Positions 1 to 5,286 of a stretch of 5,720 bases of DNA are shown in pieces. Below the pieces are notes generated by a model. It searched no databases. It saw only the letters and a program-made list of their open reading frames with translations, and was not told the DNA's origin. The stretch is from Oscillospiraceae bacterium. Its GTDB lineage: Bacteria > Bacillota > Clostridia > Oscillospirales > Acutalibacteraceae. The stretch is taken from the NCBI GenBank assembly GCA_003486665.1, contig DNGF01000049.1, positions 603 through 6,322 on the forward strand, given 5' to 3'. The first letter of the stretch is position 1. Each line of letters opens with the position of its first letter. The translations under genes and the position numbers were made by a program.

Positions 1-1035
1 TTTGACGATATGATAAAGGGTAAAATTGAAATGCCCGAAAATATACAGGATGTTGTGCTTCTCAAAACGGATGGAATTCCGACCTATCATTTTGCACACG
101 CTGTTGACGATCATTTTATGAGAACAACTCATGTTGTCAGAGGCGACGAATGGATTTCTTCTGTGCCGCTTCACATTCAGCTCTTTAAAGCCTGCGGATT
201 CAAAGTGCCGAAGTATGCACATATTTCTCCGATCATGAAAGAGGATAACGGCGGCAAGAGAAAGCTTTCAAAGCGCAAGGATCCCGAAGCATCCGTTTCG
301 TTCTATTCCGAAAGCGGATATCCGAAAGAGAGCGTTATTGAGTATCTTCTGACAATTGCCAATTCTAATTTTGAGGATTGGCGCAAGGCGAACAAAACTG
401 CGCCGCAGAGCGCTTTCCCGTTTAATCTTAAAAAAATGAGTGCGAGCGGTGCGCTGTTTGATCTCAATAAGCTCAACGATGTAAGCAAGAATGTTATTTC
501 ACTTATGACGGCGGATGAGGTTTACGGCAAGGCAACGTCATGGGCAAAGGACAACGACGCAGAGCTTTATGCGCTTCTCAGCGGCAATGCCGAGTTTGCA
601 AAGGGCATTTTCTCAATCGACAGAGGAACCGCAAAGCCCCGTAAGGATATCGCAAAGTGGGACGAGGTAAAGGATTATATTTCGTATTTCTATGATGAGC
701 TTTACACTCCCGACTACACTCTCCCTGAAAATATAAGCAAAGAGGATGCCGCAGCTATCCTTGAGAGATACATTGAGGTTTTTGACGCATCGGATGATAA
801 GGACACATGGTTTGCGAAAATCAAAGATCTTTGTGAGCCTCTCGGATACACTCCTAACGTCAAGGAATACAAAAAGAATCCTGACGCATTCAAGGGTCAT
901 GTCGGCGATGTTTCGACTGTTATCAGAATTGCAATCACCTCTCGCCGCAACACGCCCGATCTTCACTCGATAATTGCGCTTCTCGGAAACGAAAAGGTTA
1001 AGGCAAGACTCAACAATGCTATTAATGCTATGTAA
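1..1035 (+). CDS. gltX: Glutamate--tRNA ligase (GluRS), C-terminal part, 5'-truncated by the window edge
   Basis: Class I aminoacyl-tRNA synthetase that charges tRNA-Glu with glutamate in the cytoplasm. The frame is open from base 1, giving about 344 residues before the TAA at 1033-1035. The ATG at 10 is internal, because the reading frame continues upstream of it and the N-terminal HIGH half of the catalytic domain lies outside the window. Visible family marks are KTDGIPTYHFA, then VDDHFMRTTHVVRGDEW, and the KMSKS-loop equivalent KLSKR at 262-276. After this loop the sequence runs ESGYPKESVIEYL and SNFEDWRKAN, then an alpha-helical anticodon-binding region. This resembles a clostridial GluRS subtype as I remember it. 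It is followed 46 bp later by glnS, so it is probably a glutamate-specific enzyme rather than one that also charges tRNA-Gln; that is inferred from context. The assignment is firm; the specificity is not proven. Confidence 0.95.
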   Translation, partial: FDDMIKGKIEMPENIQDVVLLKTDGIPTYHFAHAVDDHFMRTTHVVRGDEWISSVPLHIQLFKACGFKVPKYAHISPIMKEDNGGKRKLSKRKDPEASVSFYSESGYPKESVIEYLLTIANSNFEDWRKANKTAPQSAFPFNLKKMSASGALFDLNKLNDVSKNVISLMTADEVYGKATSWAKDNDAELYALLSGNAEFAKGIFSIDRGTAKPRKDIAKWDEVKDYISYFYDELYTPDYTLPENISKEDAAAILERYIEVFDASDDKDTWFAKIKDLCEPLGYTPNVKEYKKNPDAFKGHVGDVSTVIRIAITSRRNTPDLHSIIALLGNEKVKARLNNAINAM

Positions 1036-1059
1036 CGCTGAATAAATTACAGCAGTTAC
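1032..1059 (+). other. Intercistronic hairpin over the gltX stop codon
   Basis: GTAACGCTG at 1032-1040 pairs with CAGC (1050-1053) and GTTAC (1055-1059), leaving A1054 bulged and a 9-nt AT-rich loop. The left arm contains the gltX stop codon. No T-run follows, so it is not a standard intrinsic terminator. It could be an RNA-stability or processing element, or could tune expression between gltX and glnS. It is short and may be chance. Confidence 0.35.
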
Positions 1060-1081
1060 TTACAAATAATCGGAGGTCACT

Positions 1082-2734
1082 ATGGAAGAAAAGAAAATTT
1101 CATCAAATTTTATACATGACTTTATTGATGAGGATCTTGCAAGCGGAGTCAAATCCCGTGTTCAGACAAGATTTCCGCCGGAGCCGAACGGATATCTTCA
1201 CATCGGTCATGCGAAGGCGCTCTGCATAGATTTCAGCACCGCAGAAAAGTATAACGGCATTTGCAATCTCCGCTTTGACGATACGAATCCCTCCCGCGAG
1301 GACGTTGAATATATTGACGCAATCAAGGAGGATATTAAGTGGCTCGGTTTCCACTGGGAAAACATATTCTTCGCTTCAAGCTATTTTGATTTCGTTTATG
1401 AATGTGCAATCAAGCTCATCAAAGACGGCAAGGCTTATGTCGATGATCTCAGTGCGGATGAGATCAGAGAGTACAGAGGTACTCTTACAGAGCCGGGCAA
1501 GGAAAGCCCTTATCGCAACAGAAGTGTTGAGGAAAACCTCGATCTCTTCAAGCGTATGACTGACGGCGAATTCGGCAACGGCGAGAAGGTTCTCAGAGCC
1601 AAGATTGATATGTCATCGCCGAATCTTAATATGCGCGATCCCGTTATCTACAGAATTTCTCATGTTTCGCATCACCAGACAGGCGACAAGTGGTGCGTTT
1701 ATCCGATGTATGATTTTGCTCATCCGCTCTCCGATGCAAAAGAGGGCGTAACGTTCTCGCTTTGCTCGCTTGAGTTTGAAAACCACAGACCGCTTTACAA
1801 CTGGGTCGTTGAGCAGATCGGATTTGACGAGCCGCCGAGGCAGATTGAGTTTGCACGTCTGAACATCAACTATTGCGTAACCAGCAAAAGAAAGCTTCTT
1901 GAAATGGTTAACAAGGGCATTGTTGCCGGCTGGGACGATCCGAGAATGATCACTCTCTGCGGCATGAGAAGACGCGGCTACAGTGCCGCTGCCGTCAGGG
2001 ATTTCATTGACAGAGTCGGCGTTTCAAAGGCGGACAGCATGGTAGATTACGGCTTGCTTGAAGCTTGTGTAAGAGATGATCTTAATGCAAAGGCTCCGCG
2101 TGCAATGGCTGTTCTCCGTCCGCTCAAGGTGGTTATTGACAACTATCCGGAGGGACAGAGCGAGGAGTTTGAGGTTGAGCTTCATCCGGAGCATCCCGAA
2201 TTCGGCACAAGAAAGGTCACATTCTCCCGTGAGCTTTATGTTGAGCAGGATGACTTTATGGCGGAGCCTGTCAAGAAATATTTCAGACTTTTCCCCGGTA
2301 ACGAGGTTCGCTTTAAGAGTGCGTATTTTGTGAAGTGCAACAGCTATGATACAGATGAAAACGGTAATGTAACTTGCTTGCACTGCACCTATGATCCCGA
2401 TAGCCGCGGAGGCAATTCTCCGGACGGACGTAAAGTCAAGGGTACGATACATTGGGTAAATGCCAATGACTGCAAGCAGTGCGAGGTTCGTCTTTACGAC
2501 AGACTTTTCAGCGCCGAGGAACCGGGCAAGAACGGAGATTATTTTGATGATCTTAATCCCAACTCGCTTGAGGTTATTGACAATTGTCTGCTTGAGGGCG
2601 GATTCGAAAATGCAAAGGTCGGCGATACGTTCCAGTTTATGAGAAACGGATATTTCTGCGTTGATAAGGACAGCACGGAGGACAAGCTTGTGTTCAACCG
2701 TACCGTTGCCCTTAATTCATCGTGGGGCAAATAA
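1082..2734 (+). CDS. glnS: Glutamine--tRNA ligase (GlnRS)
   Basis: Class I synthetase that attaches glutamine directly to tRNA-Gln in the cytoplasm. At 550 residues it is close to the ~554 of the E. coli enzyme, so it appears complete and without a C-terminal YqeY fusion. The start ATG follows GGAGG (1072-1076) by 5 nt. The HIGH motif is residues 40-43 within [15 protein letters not shown]. The KMSKS-loop equivalent is VTSKR (266-270), where E. coli has VMSKR. Residues corresponding by motif to the E. coli glutamine-specificity positions Tyr211, Cys229 and Gln255 are present as Y210 (in YPMYDF), C228 (in SLCSLEF) and Q254 (in PPRQIEF). This argues for a true GlnRS and not a GluRS paralogue. 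The C-terminal beta-barrel anticodon domain is recognisable from [19 protein letters not shown] and VRLYDRLF. The gene sits directly after gltX and is probably co-transcribed with it. Many Firmicutes lack GlnRS and use GatCAB transamidation, so its presence here suggests ancient transfer in the lineage. Confidence 0.97.
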   Translation: MEEKKISSNFIHDFIDEDLASGVKSRVQTRFPPEPNGYLHIGHAKALCIDFSTAEKYNGICNLRFDDTNPSREDVEYIDAIKEDIKWLGFHWENIFFASSYFDFVYECAIKLIKDGKAYVDDLSADEIREYRGTLTEPGKESPYRNRSVEENLDLFKRMTDGEFGNGEKVLRAKIDMSSPNLNMRDPVIYRISHVSHHQTGDKWCVYPMYDFAHPLSDAKEGVTFSLCSLEFENHRPLYNWVVEQIGFDEPPRQIEFARLNINYCVTSKRKLLEMVNKGIVAGWDDPRMITLCGMRRRGYSAAAVRDFIDRVGVSKADSMVDYGLLEACVRDDLNAKAPRAMAVLRPLKVVIDNYPEGQSEEFEVELHPEHPEFGTRKVTFSRELYVEQDDFMAEPVKKYFRLFPGNEVRFKSAYFVKCNSYDTDENGNVTCLHCTYDPDSRGGNSPDGRKVKGTIHWVNANDCKQCEVRLYDRLFSAEEPGKNGDYFDDLNPNSLEVIDNCLLEGGFENAKVGDTFQFMRNGYFCVDKDSTEDKLVFNRTVALNSSWGK

Positions 2735-2739
2735 AGGAG
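2735..2739 (+). promoter_or_regulatory. Ribosome binding site that decides the start of the membrane protein
   Basis: AGGAG overlaps the end of the glnS stop codon (TAA 2732-2734, run TAAAGGAG) and lies 9 nt before the ATG at 2749. An in-frame GTG at 2722 lies upstream of this site, inside glnS, and has no good ribosome binding site of its own. The ATG at 2749 is therefore preferred. The arrangement suggests translational coupling to glnS. Confidence 0.75.
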
Positions 2740-2748
2740 CTGAAAACG

Positions 2749-3432
2749 ATGAAGATATTAAACAGAGTCGTAGTTTTTTTGGCATCGCTTGCAATTTTCC
2801 CGATAATGTATTTTCTCAATCTCGTCAGAGCAGTGGTTTCAATATCCGAGGATTCATCGCTTTATACGATACTTTCCAAGCTTGCCGAGGAAACGGCAAA
2901 CAGCGCGATGGAAATTACCTTTTCCGTTAAGGAAATCGTTAAGTATATAAGCGAGGGCAGCTTATCCTTCGGCGGTATGAAGTTCGATCTGTCAAAGATT
3001 CCGGCGGAGATGCTTTCGGGCAAAAACTGGGCAATAGCCGCCGGAGTTCTTCTCGTTATTGCAATGCTTATTGCGATCGTTATAATGGGTTGCGCTCTTT
3101 TTACAAATGCGTATAAGACTATCATTGCTCTCGGTGCAGGCGGAACAGTCTGCTGTTTCGCTGCTCTCAGATGCTTTGTCAGATTTGCCGCGCCGTATAC
3201 GGCAGGATCGGTCGATGTGGGTGATGTTCTTGCCAATGCCTTTGTCGGCGAGAGCAATAATCTGCTCGGCTCAATAGGTACATCTATCCTCAAGGGCGCA
3301 ATTTCCGTTGACTCGTTTACACTCGGCAACGCTGTTACGCTCAGCCTTATTTTCTTCCTCGGTATCGCGCTTTGGGAGCTTGCATATGTTGTGACGCTTC
3401 CCGAAAAGGAAACGGTTAAAGCGAAGAAATAA
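2749..3432 (+). CDS. Hypothetical multi-pass membrane protein, 227 residues
   Basis: I do not recognise a family. The protein has about four hydrophobic segments: residues ~5-30 (start LNRVVVFLASLAIF), ~94-119, ~123-147 and ~193-216. A polar, partly amphipathic stretch of ~60 residues (31-93) separates the first two, and another (148-190) separates the last two. The C-terminus is short and lysine-rich (KETVKAKK) and would be expected in the cytoplasm by the positive-inside rule. With four segments the N-terminus would then also be cytoplasmic. There is no cleavable signal peptide pattern, lipobox or catalytic motif that I can name. A few cysteines (C115, C135, C136, C142) cluster in or near segments two and three without a metal-binding spacing. 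It starts 14 nt after glnS, shares its transcript and is the last gene before the terminator. The position suggests co-expression with translation genes, but no function follows from that. Confidence 0.8.
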   Translation: MKILNRVVVFLASLAIFPIMYFLNLVRAVVSISEDSSLYTILSKLAEETANSAMEITFSVKEIVKYISEGSLSFGGMKFDLSKIPAEMLSGKNWAIAAGVLLVIAMLIAIVIMGCALFTNAYKTIIALGAGGTVCCFAALRCFVRFAAPYTAGSVDVGDVLANAFVGESNNLLGSIGTSILKGAISVDSFTLGNAVTLSLIFFLGIALWELAYVVTLPEKETVKAKK

Positions 3433-3448
3433 ATTGAATAAAATACAA

Positions 3449-3501
3449 AACCGTTCGGCTCGAAGTGCAGTTTGCATTTCCTGTCCGAACGGTTATTTTT
3501 T
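3449..3501 (+). terminator. Intrinsic terminator of the gltX-glnS-membrane protein unit
   Basis: A perfect 10-bp stem AACCGTTCGG (3449-3458) / CCGAACGGTT (3485-3494) is followed by A and a run of six T (3496-3501). Within its 26-nt loop a second stem forms: GAAGTGCA (3462-3469) with TGCATTTC (3473-3480), 8 bp including one G-U pair and a 3-nt loop. The hairpin is thus long and two-tiered, with a small internal loop of 3 nt on one side and 4 nt on the other. A-rich sequence precedes the stem, so it might also work on the opposite strand, though no convergent gene is present. Confidence 0.9.
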
Positions 3502-3680
3502 GCCAAAAATGAAACCGTAAAATTTATATAGATAAAAAAGTATTAGATAACGACATATTCAATAAATGATTTATTTATTATATTGTTTTCCCCTAAAGAT
3601 AAAATCTGCAATAAAAATAAGGGCGAAATTTTGAAAAATTGTCGATTTTGAGCCATTTTGGCAGAATTTAATTCGATAAA
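3502..3680. other. AT-rich intergenic stretch with no recognised feature
   Basis: This part of the gap between terminator and promoter is strongly AT-rich. I find no ORF with a ribosome binding site, no tRNA-like fold, no repeat array and no convincing promoter pair. Only trivial dyads occur, such as GCCA-TTT-TGGC near 3652-3662. It may serve as upstream DNA for the hydrogenase promoter. Confidence 0.5.
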
Positions 3681-3684
3681 TGTG

Positions 3685-3713
3685 TTTACTATTTAATTTT
3701 AATGTGATATAAT
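3685..3713 (+). promoter_or_regulatory. Sigma-A type promoter of the hydrogenase operon
   Basis: The -35-like TTTACT (3685-3690) matches TTGACA at four of six positions. It is 17 bp from a perfect -10 TATAAT (3708-3713). An extended -10 TG lies at 3705-3706 (TGATATAAT). The predicted transcription start is near 3719-3721, giving a leader of about 115 nt. No other pair in the gap is as good. A second TATAAT at 3724-3729 lacks a suitable -35. Confidence 0.75.
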
Positions 3714-3727
3714 GTATCAGCATTATA
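3708..3727. promoter_or_regulatory. Perfect 7-bp dyad over the -10 box and predicted start site
   Basis: TATAATG (3708-3714) and CATTATA (3721-3727) are perfect inverted repeats with a 6-bp spacer (TATCAG). The left arm is the -10 box itself plus one base. A dimeric repressor bound here would block RNA polymerase. It may also be chance, since the arms are AT-rich and constrained by the -10. No regulator is assigned. Confidence 0.4.
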
Positions 3728-3751
3728 ATGTTGTATTGTGGGCTTTCGGAG

Positions 3752-3767
3752 TGTTAATATTTTAACA
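3752..3767. promoter_or_regulatory. Rex-type operator (redox-sensing repressor site)
   Basis: TGTTAA-TATT-TTAACA is a perfect 16-bp inverted repeat. It matches the Firmicutes Rex consensus TTGTTAANNNNTTAACAA at every defined position except the outermost base on each side. Rex represses NADH-reoxidising and fermentation genes and leaves DNA when NADH is high. The site lies about 30-47 bp downstream of the predicted transcription start, in the leader of a NADH-linked hydrogenase operon, which is a fitting target. Binding there would act as a roadblock, or would cover a weaker downstream promoter. Confidence 0.75.
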
Positions 3768-3816
3768 GACTGTTTTTTATTCCGTTCCGACCGTTCGCAT
3801 ACGGCTAAACTGTTGT

Positions 3817-3824
3817 AAAGGAGG
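3817..3824 (+). promoter_or_regulatory. Strong ribosome binding site of hydC
   Basis: AAAGGAGG is a near-perfect anti-16S match, 10 nt before the ATG at 3835. It fixes the start of the first hydrogenase-operon gene and predicts high translation. Confidence 0.85.
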
Positions 3825-3834
3825 AACAACTTAA

Positions 3835-4332
3835 ATGCTCAAGAAAATCAGCAAAATCCCGTTCAAGGGAACACCTGAGCAGGAGGCACAGCTTAAGGCA
3901 GTAATTGAGGAGTGCAAGGACAACAAGAGCTTGCTTATGCACGTTATGCAGCAGGCACAGGCCATATACGGATACCTTCCGTTTGAAGTGCAGGCCATGA
4001 TTGCCGACGGTATGAATGTACCGCTCGAAAAGGTTTACGGAGTATCCACTTTCTATGCTCAGTTTGCTCTTTCCCCGAAGGGAGAGTACAACATCTCTGT
4101 TTGCCTCGGTACGGCTTGCTATGTTAAGGGCTCTCAGGAGCTTCTTGACAAGATCTGTGAGGAACTCGGAATCGGCGCCGGCGAATGTTCGGACGACGGA
4201 GTGTTCTCTGTTGAGGCTTGCCGTTGTATCGGTGCTTGCGGACTTGCTCCCGTTCTTACCGTTAATGACGAGGTTTACGGAAAGCTTACGGCAGATGACG
4301 TACCCGGTATTCTCGCCAAGTACAGAGCATAA
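3835..4332 (+). CDS. hydC: NuoE-like [2Fe-2S] subunit of electron-bifurcating hydrogenase (HydC/HndA)
   Basis: Small electron-transfer subunit of cytoplasmic NAD(P)H-linked [FeFe]-hydrogenases. It is homologous to NuoE of complex I and carries one [2Fe-2S] cluster in a thioredoxin-like fold. The 165 residues are the usual family length. The N-terminal helical domain (~16-80) shows LLMHVMQQAQAIYGYLP and the family motif GVSTFYAQF (69-77). The cluster ligands are all present: C90 and C95 in CLGTAC (C-x4-C), and C131 and C135 in CIGAC (C-x3-C), followed by GLAPVLTVND. It is the first gene of the operon, behind the promoter and Rex-type site. Downstream partners are an ATPase-domain protein, a small ferredoxin and the NuoF-like subunit. 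A role in complex I is unlikely because this arrangement matches HydABC/HndABCD clusters. A subunit of a related bifurcating enzyme, such as an NAD-linked formate dehydrogenase, cannot be excluded without the next gene. Confidence 0.93.
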   Translation: MLKKISKIPFKGTPEQEAQLKAVIEECKDNKSLLMHVMQQAQAIYGYLPFEVQAMIADGMNVPLEKVYGVSTFYAQFALSPKGEYNISVCLGTACYVKGSQELLDKICEELGIGAGECSDDGVFSVEACRCIGACGLAPVLTVNDEVYGKLTADDVPGILAKYRA

Positions 4333-4336
4333 TTAC

Positions 4337-4341
4337 GGTGG
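4337..4341 (+). promoter_or_regulatory. Weak ribosome binding site that decides the ATPase-protein start
   Basis: GGTGG lies 6 nt before the ATG at 4348. An in-frame TTG at 4342 would directly abut this site, leaving no spacer, so the ATG is favoured. It is clearly weaker than the sites before hydC, the ferredoxin gene and hydB, which suggests that the ATPase is made at a lower level than its neighbours. Confidence 0.55.
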
Positions 4342-4347
4342 TTGATC

Positions 4348-4899
4348 ATGCGTGAGTTGTCATTGAATGTTCTCGATATCGCGCAGAATTCCATTTCTGC
4401 CAACGCTTCGCTTATTGAAATCGAAATTATCGGGGATACAAGGAAAAATGAACTGCTTATCGGAATTTACGATAACGGCAAGGGGATGACCTCTGAACAG
4501 GTACGAAATGTTCAGGATCCGTTTTTTACGACCAGAACAACGAGGAAGGTCGGCATGGGAATTCCTCTTTTTAAAATGGCAGCCGAGCAAACGGGCGGAA
4601 GCCTCAGCATTGAGTCTGAGGTCGGTGTCGGAACGAAGGTCAAGGCGCTTTTTAAAACCGACAGTATTGACTATACGCCGCTCGGCGATATTGATTCCAC
4701 AATCATCATGCTTATCACCATGAACACAGACCGTAATTTTATCTATCGACTTAAGGTTGATGAAAAAGAATTCACTCTTTCCACTTCCGAGCTTAAAGGA
4801 ATACTCGGCGACGTACCTCTTAATGAGCCGTCGGTTACTCAGTGGATTAAAGAGTACCTGCATGAACAAACACAAACTATCCGTGGAGGTGTACTGTAA
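4348..4899 (+). CDS. Stand-alone GHKL/HATPase_c domain protein in the hydrogenase operon
   Basis: The protein has 183 residues. Residues 1-~105 form a histidine-kinase-type ATP-binding domain: N box with N14 in LDIAQNSISANA, G1 box D42-NGKGM-47, F box FFTTR (59-63), and G2 box GMGIPLF (69-75). The segment GGSLSIES...GVGTKVKALF closes the fold. There is no dimerisation/phosphoacceptor domain with a receiver histidine, no sensor domain and no membrane segment, so it cannot be a conventional sensor kinase. The remaining ~75 residues, with PLGDIDSTI, a small beta-like region, ILGDVPLNEPSV and WIKEYL, form a second domain I cannot name. The gene begins 15 nt after hydC, and its TAA directly abuts the ATG of the ferredoxin gene, so it is embedded in the operon. 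As I recall, similar ATPase genes occur in hydrogenase clusters of acetogens and other clostridia, sometimes called hydE, which is unrelated to the maturase HydE. Anti-sigma-like regulation or assembly are possible roles; neither is shown. Confidence 0.9.
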   Translation: MRELSLNVLDIAQNSISANASLIEIEIIGDTRKNELLIGIYDNGKGMTSEQVRNVQDPFFTTRTTRKVGMGIPLFKMAAEQTGGSLSIESEVGVGTKVKALFKTDSIDYTPLGDIDSTIIMLITMNTDRNFIYRLKVDEKEFTLSTSELKGILGDVPLNEPSVTQWIKEYLHEQTQTIRGGVL

Positions 4900-5274
4900 A
4901 TGAAATCACTCGAAGAGTTGCTCGCCATCCGTGATAAGGCTAAGGCGGCAATGACAGACCGTGAGGGTACAGGCGACGGAATCCGTGTCGTAGTCGGCAT
5001 GGCAACCTGCGGAATCGCAGCAGGCGCACGTCCCGTTCTCAACGCATTCGTTGATGAGGTCGCAAAAAGAAATCTTAAAAACGTTACGGTTGCTCAAACA
5101 GGCTGCATCGGTATGTGTCAGTATGAGCCGATCGTTGAGGTTTTTGAACCCGGCAAGGATAAGGTAACTTATGTTCAGGTCAGCCCCGAAAAGGTTGCCG
5201 AAATCGTTGCGTCCCATATTGTAAACGGCAATCCGGTTGTTGAATACACCGTTGGCGCTGTTGTAAAAGAATAA
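4900..5274 (+). CDS. hndB: Small thioredoxin-like [2Fe-2S] ferredoxin (HndB/HydD-like) with three cysteines
   Basis: The protein has 124 residues, close to the size of HndB of Desulfovibrio NADP-linked hydrogenase, and occupies the same place between the NuoE-like and NuoF-like genes. An N-terminal helix (EELLAIRDKAKAAM) precedes a thioredoxin-like ferredoxin domain. Its cysteines are C37 in ATCGIAAGA and C69/C73 in TGCIGMCQYEPIVEV. In NuoE-type domains the first cysteine is followed by C-x4-C; here that position is a glycine (G42) and no other cysteine exists in the protein. It therefore has three cysteine ligands at most. A cluster with a non-cysteine or intersubunit ligand, or no cluster, is possible. 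The start ATG is immediately after the preceding stop, with GGAGG (4885-4889) 10 nt upstream inside the ATPase gene. The family call is strong; the electron-transfer role is inferred. Confidence 0.87.
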   Translation: MKSLEELLAIRDKAKAAMTDREGTGDGIRVVVGMATCGIAAGARPVLNAFVDEVAKRNLKNVTVAQTGCIGMCQYEPIVEVFEPGKDKVTYVQVSPEKVAEIVASHIVNGNPVVEYTVGAVVKE

Positions 5275-5286
5275 GGAGGAAAAACA

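Noticed and set aside
2024..2452. Minus-strand open frame of 142 codons inside glnS
   Set aside because: It is an antisense shadow of the GlnRS anticodon-binding region, with no own signals.
2722..2748. GTG start at 2722 for the membrane protein
   Set aside because: It lies within glnS without its own ribosome binding site, while the ATG at 2749 has AGGAG at 9 nt spacing and begins directly at a hydrophobic N-terminus.
2862..3506. Minus-strand open frame of 214 codons opposite the membrane protein gene
   Set aside because: It begins just beyond the terminator hairpin and runs through it, has no plausible ribosome binding site or recognisable protein features, and mirrors a well-supported + strand gene.
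3764..3776. AACA-GAC-TGTT followed by a T run in the hydC leader, as a possible attenuator
   Set aside because: The stem is only 4-5 bp, A/T-dominated and has a 1-3 nt loop, so it is too weak for a terminator. The half-sites are probably a by-product of the Rex-type dyad.
3782..3804. CCGTTCCGA/CCGTTCGCA direct repeat and CCGT-N6-ACGG hairpin in the hydC leader, as a riboswitch candidate
   Set aside because: The stem is 4 bp and the leader is ~115 nt without further nested pairing or conserved aptamer motifs that I recognise. Nothing supports a riboswitch.
4360..4875. Minus-strand open frame of 171 codons opposite the ATPase gene
   Set aside because: The + strand frame has clear HATPase motifs, whereas the antisense translation shows no family feature and no start signal.
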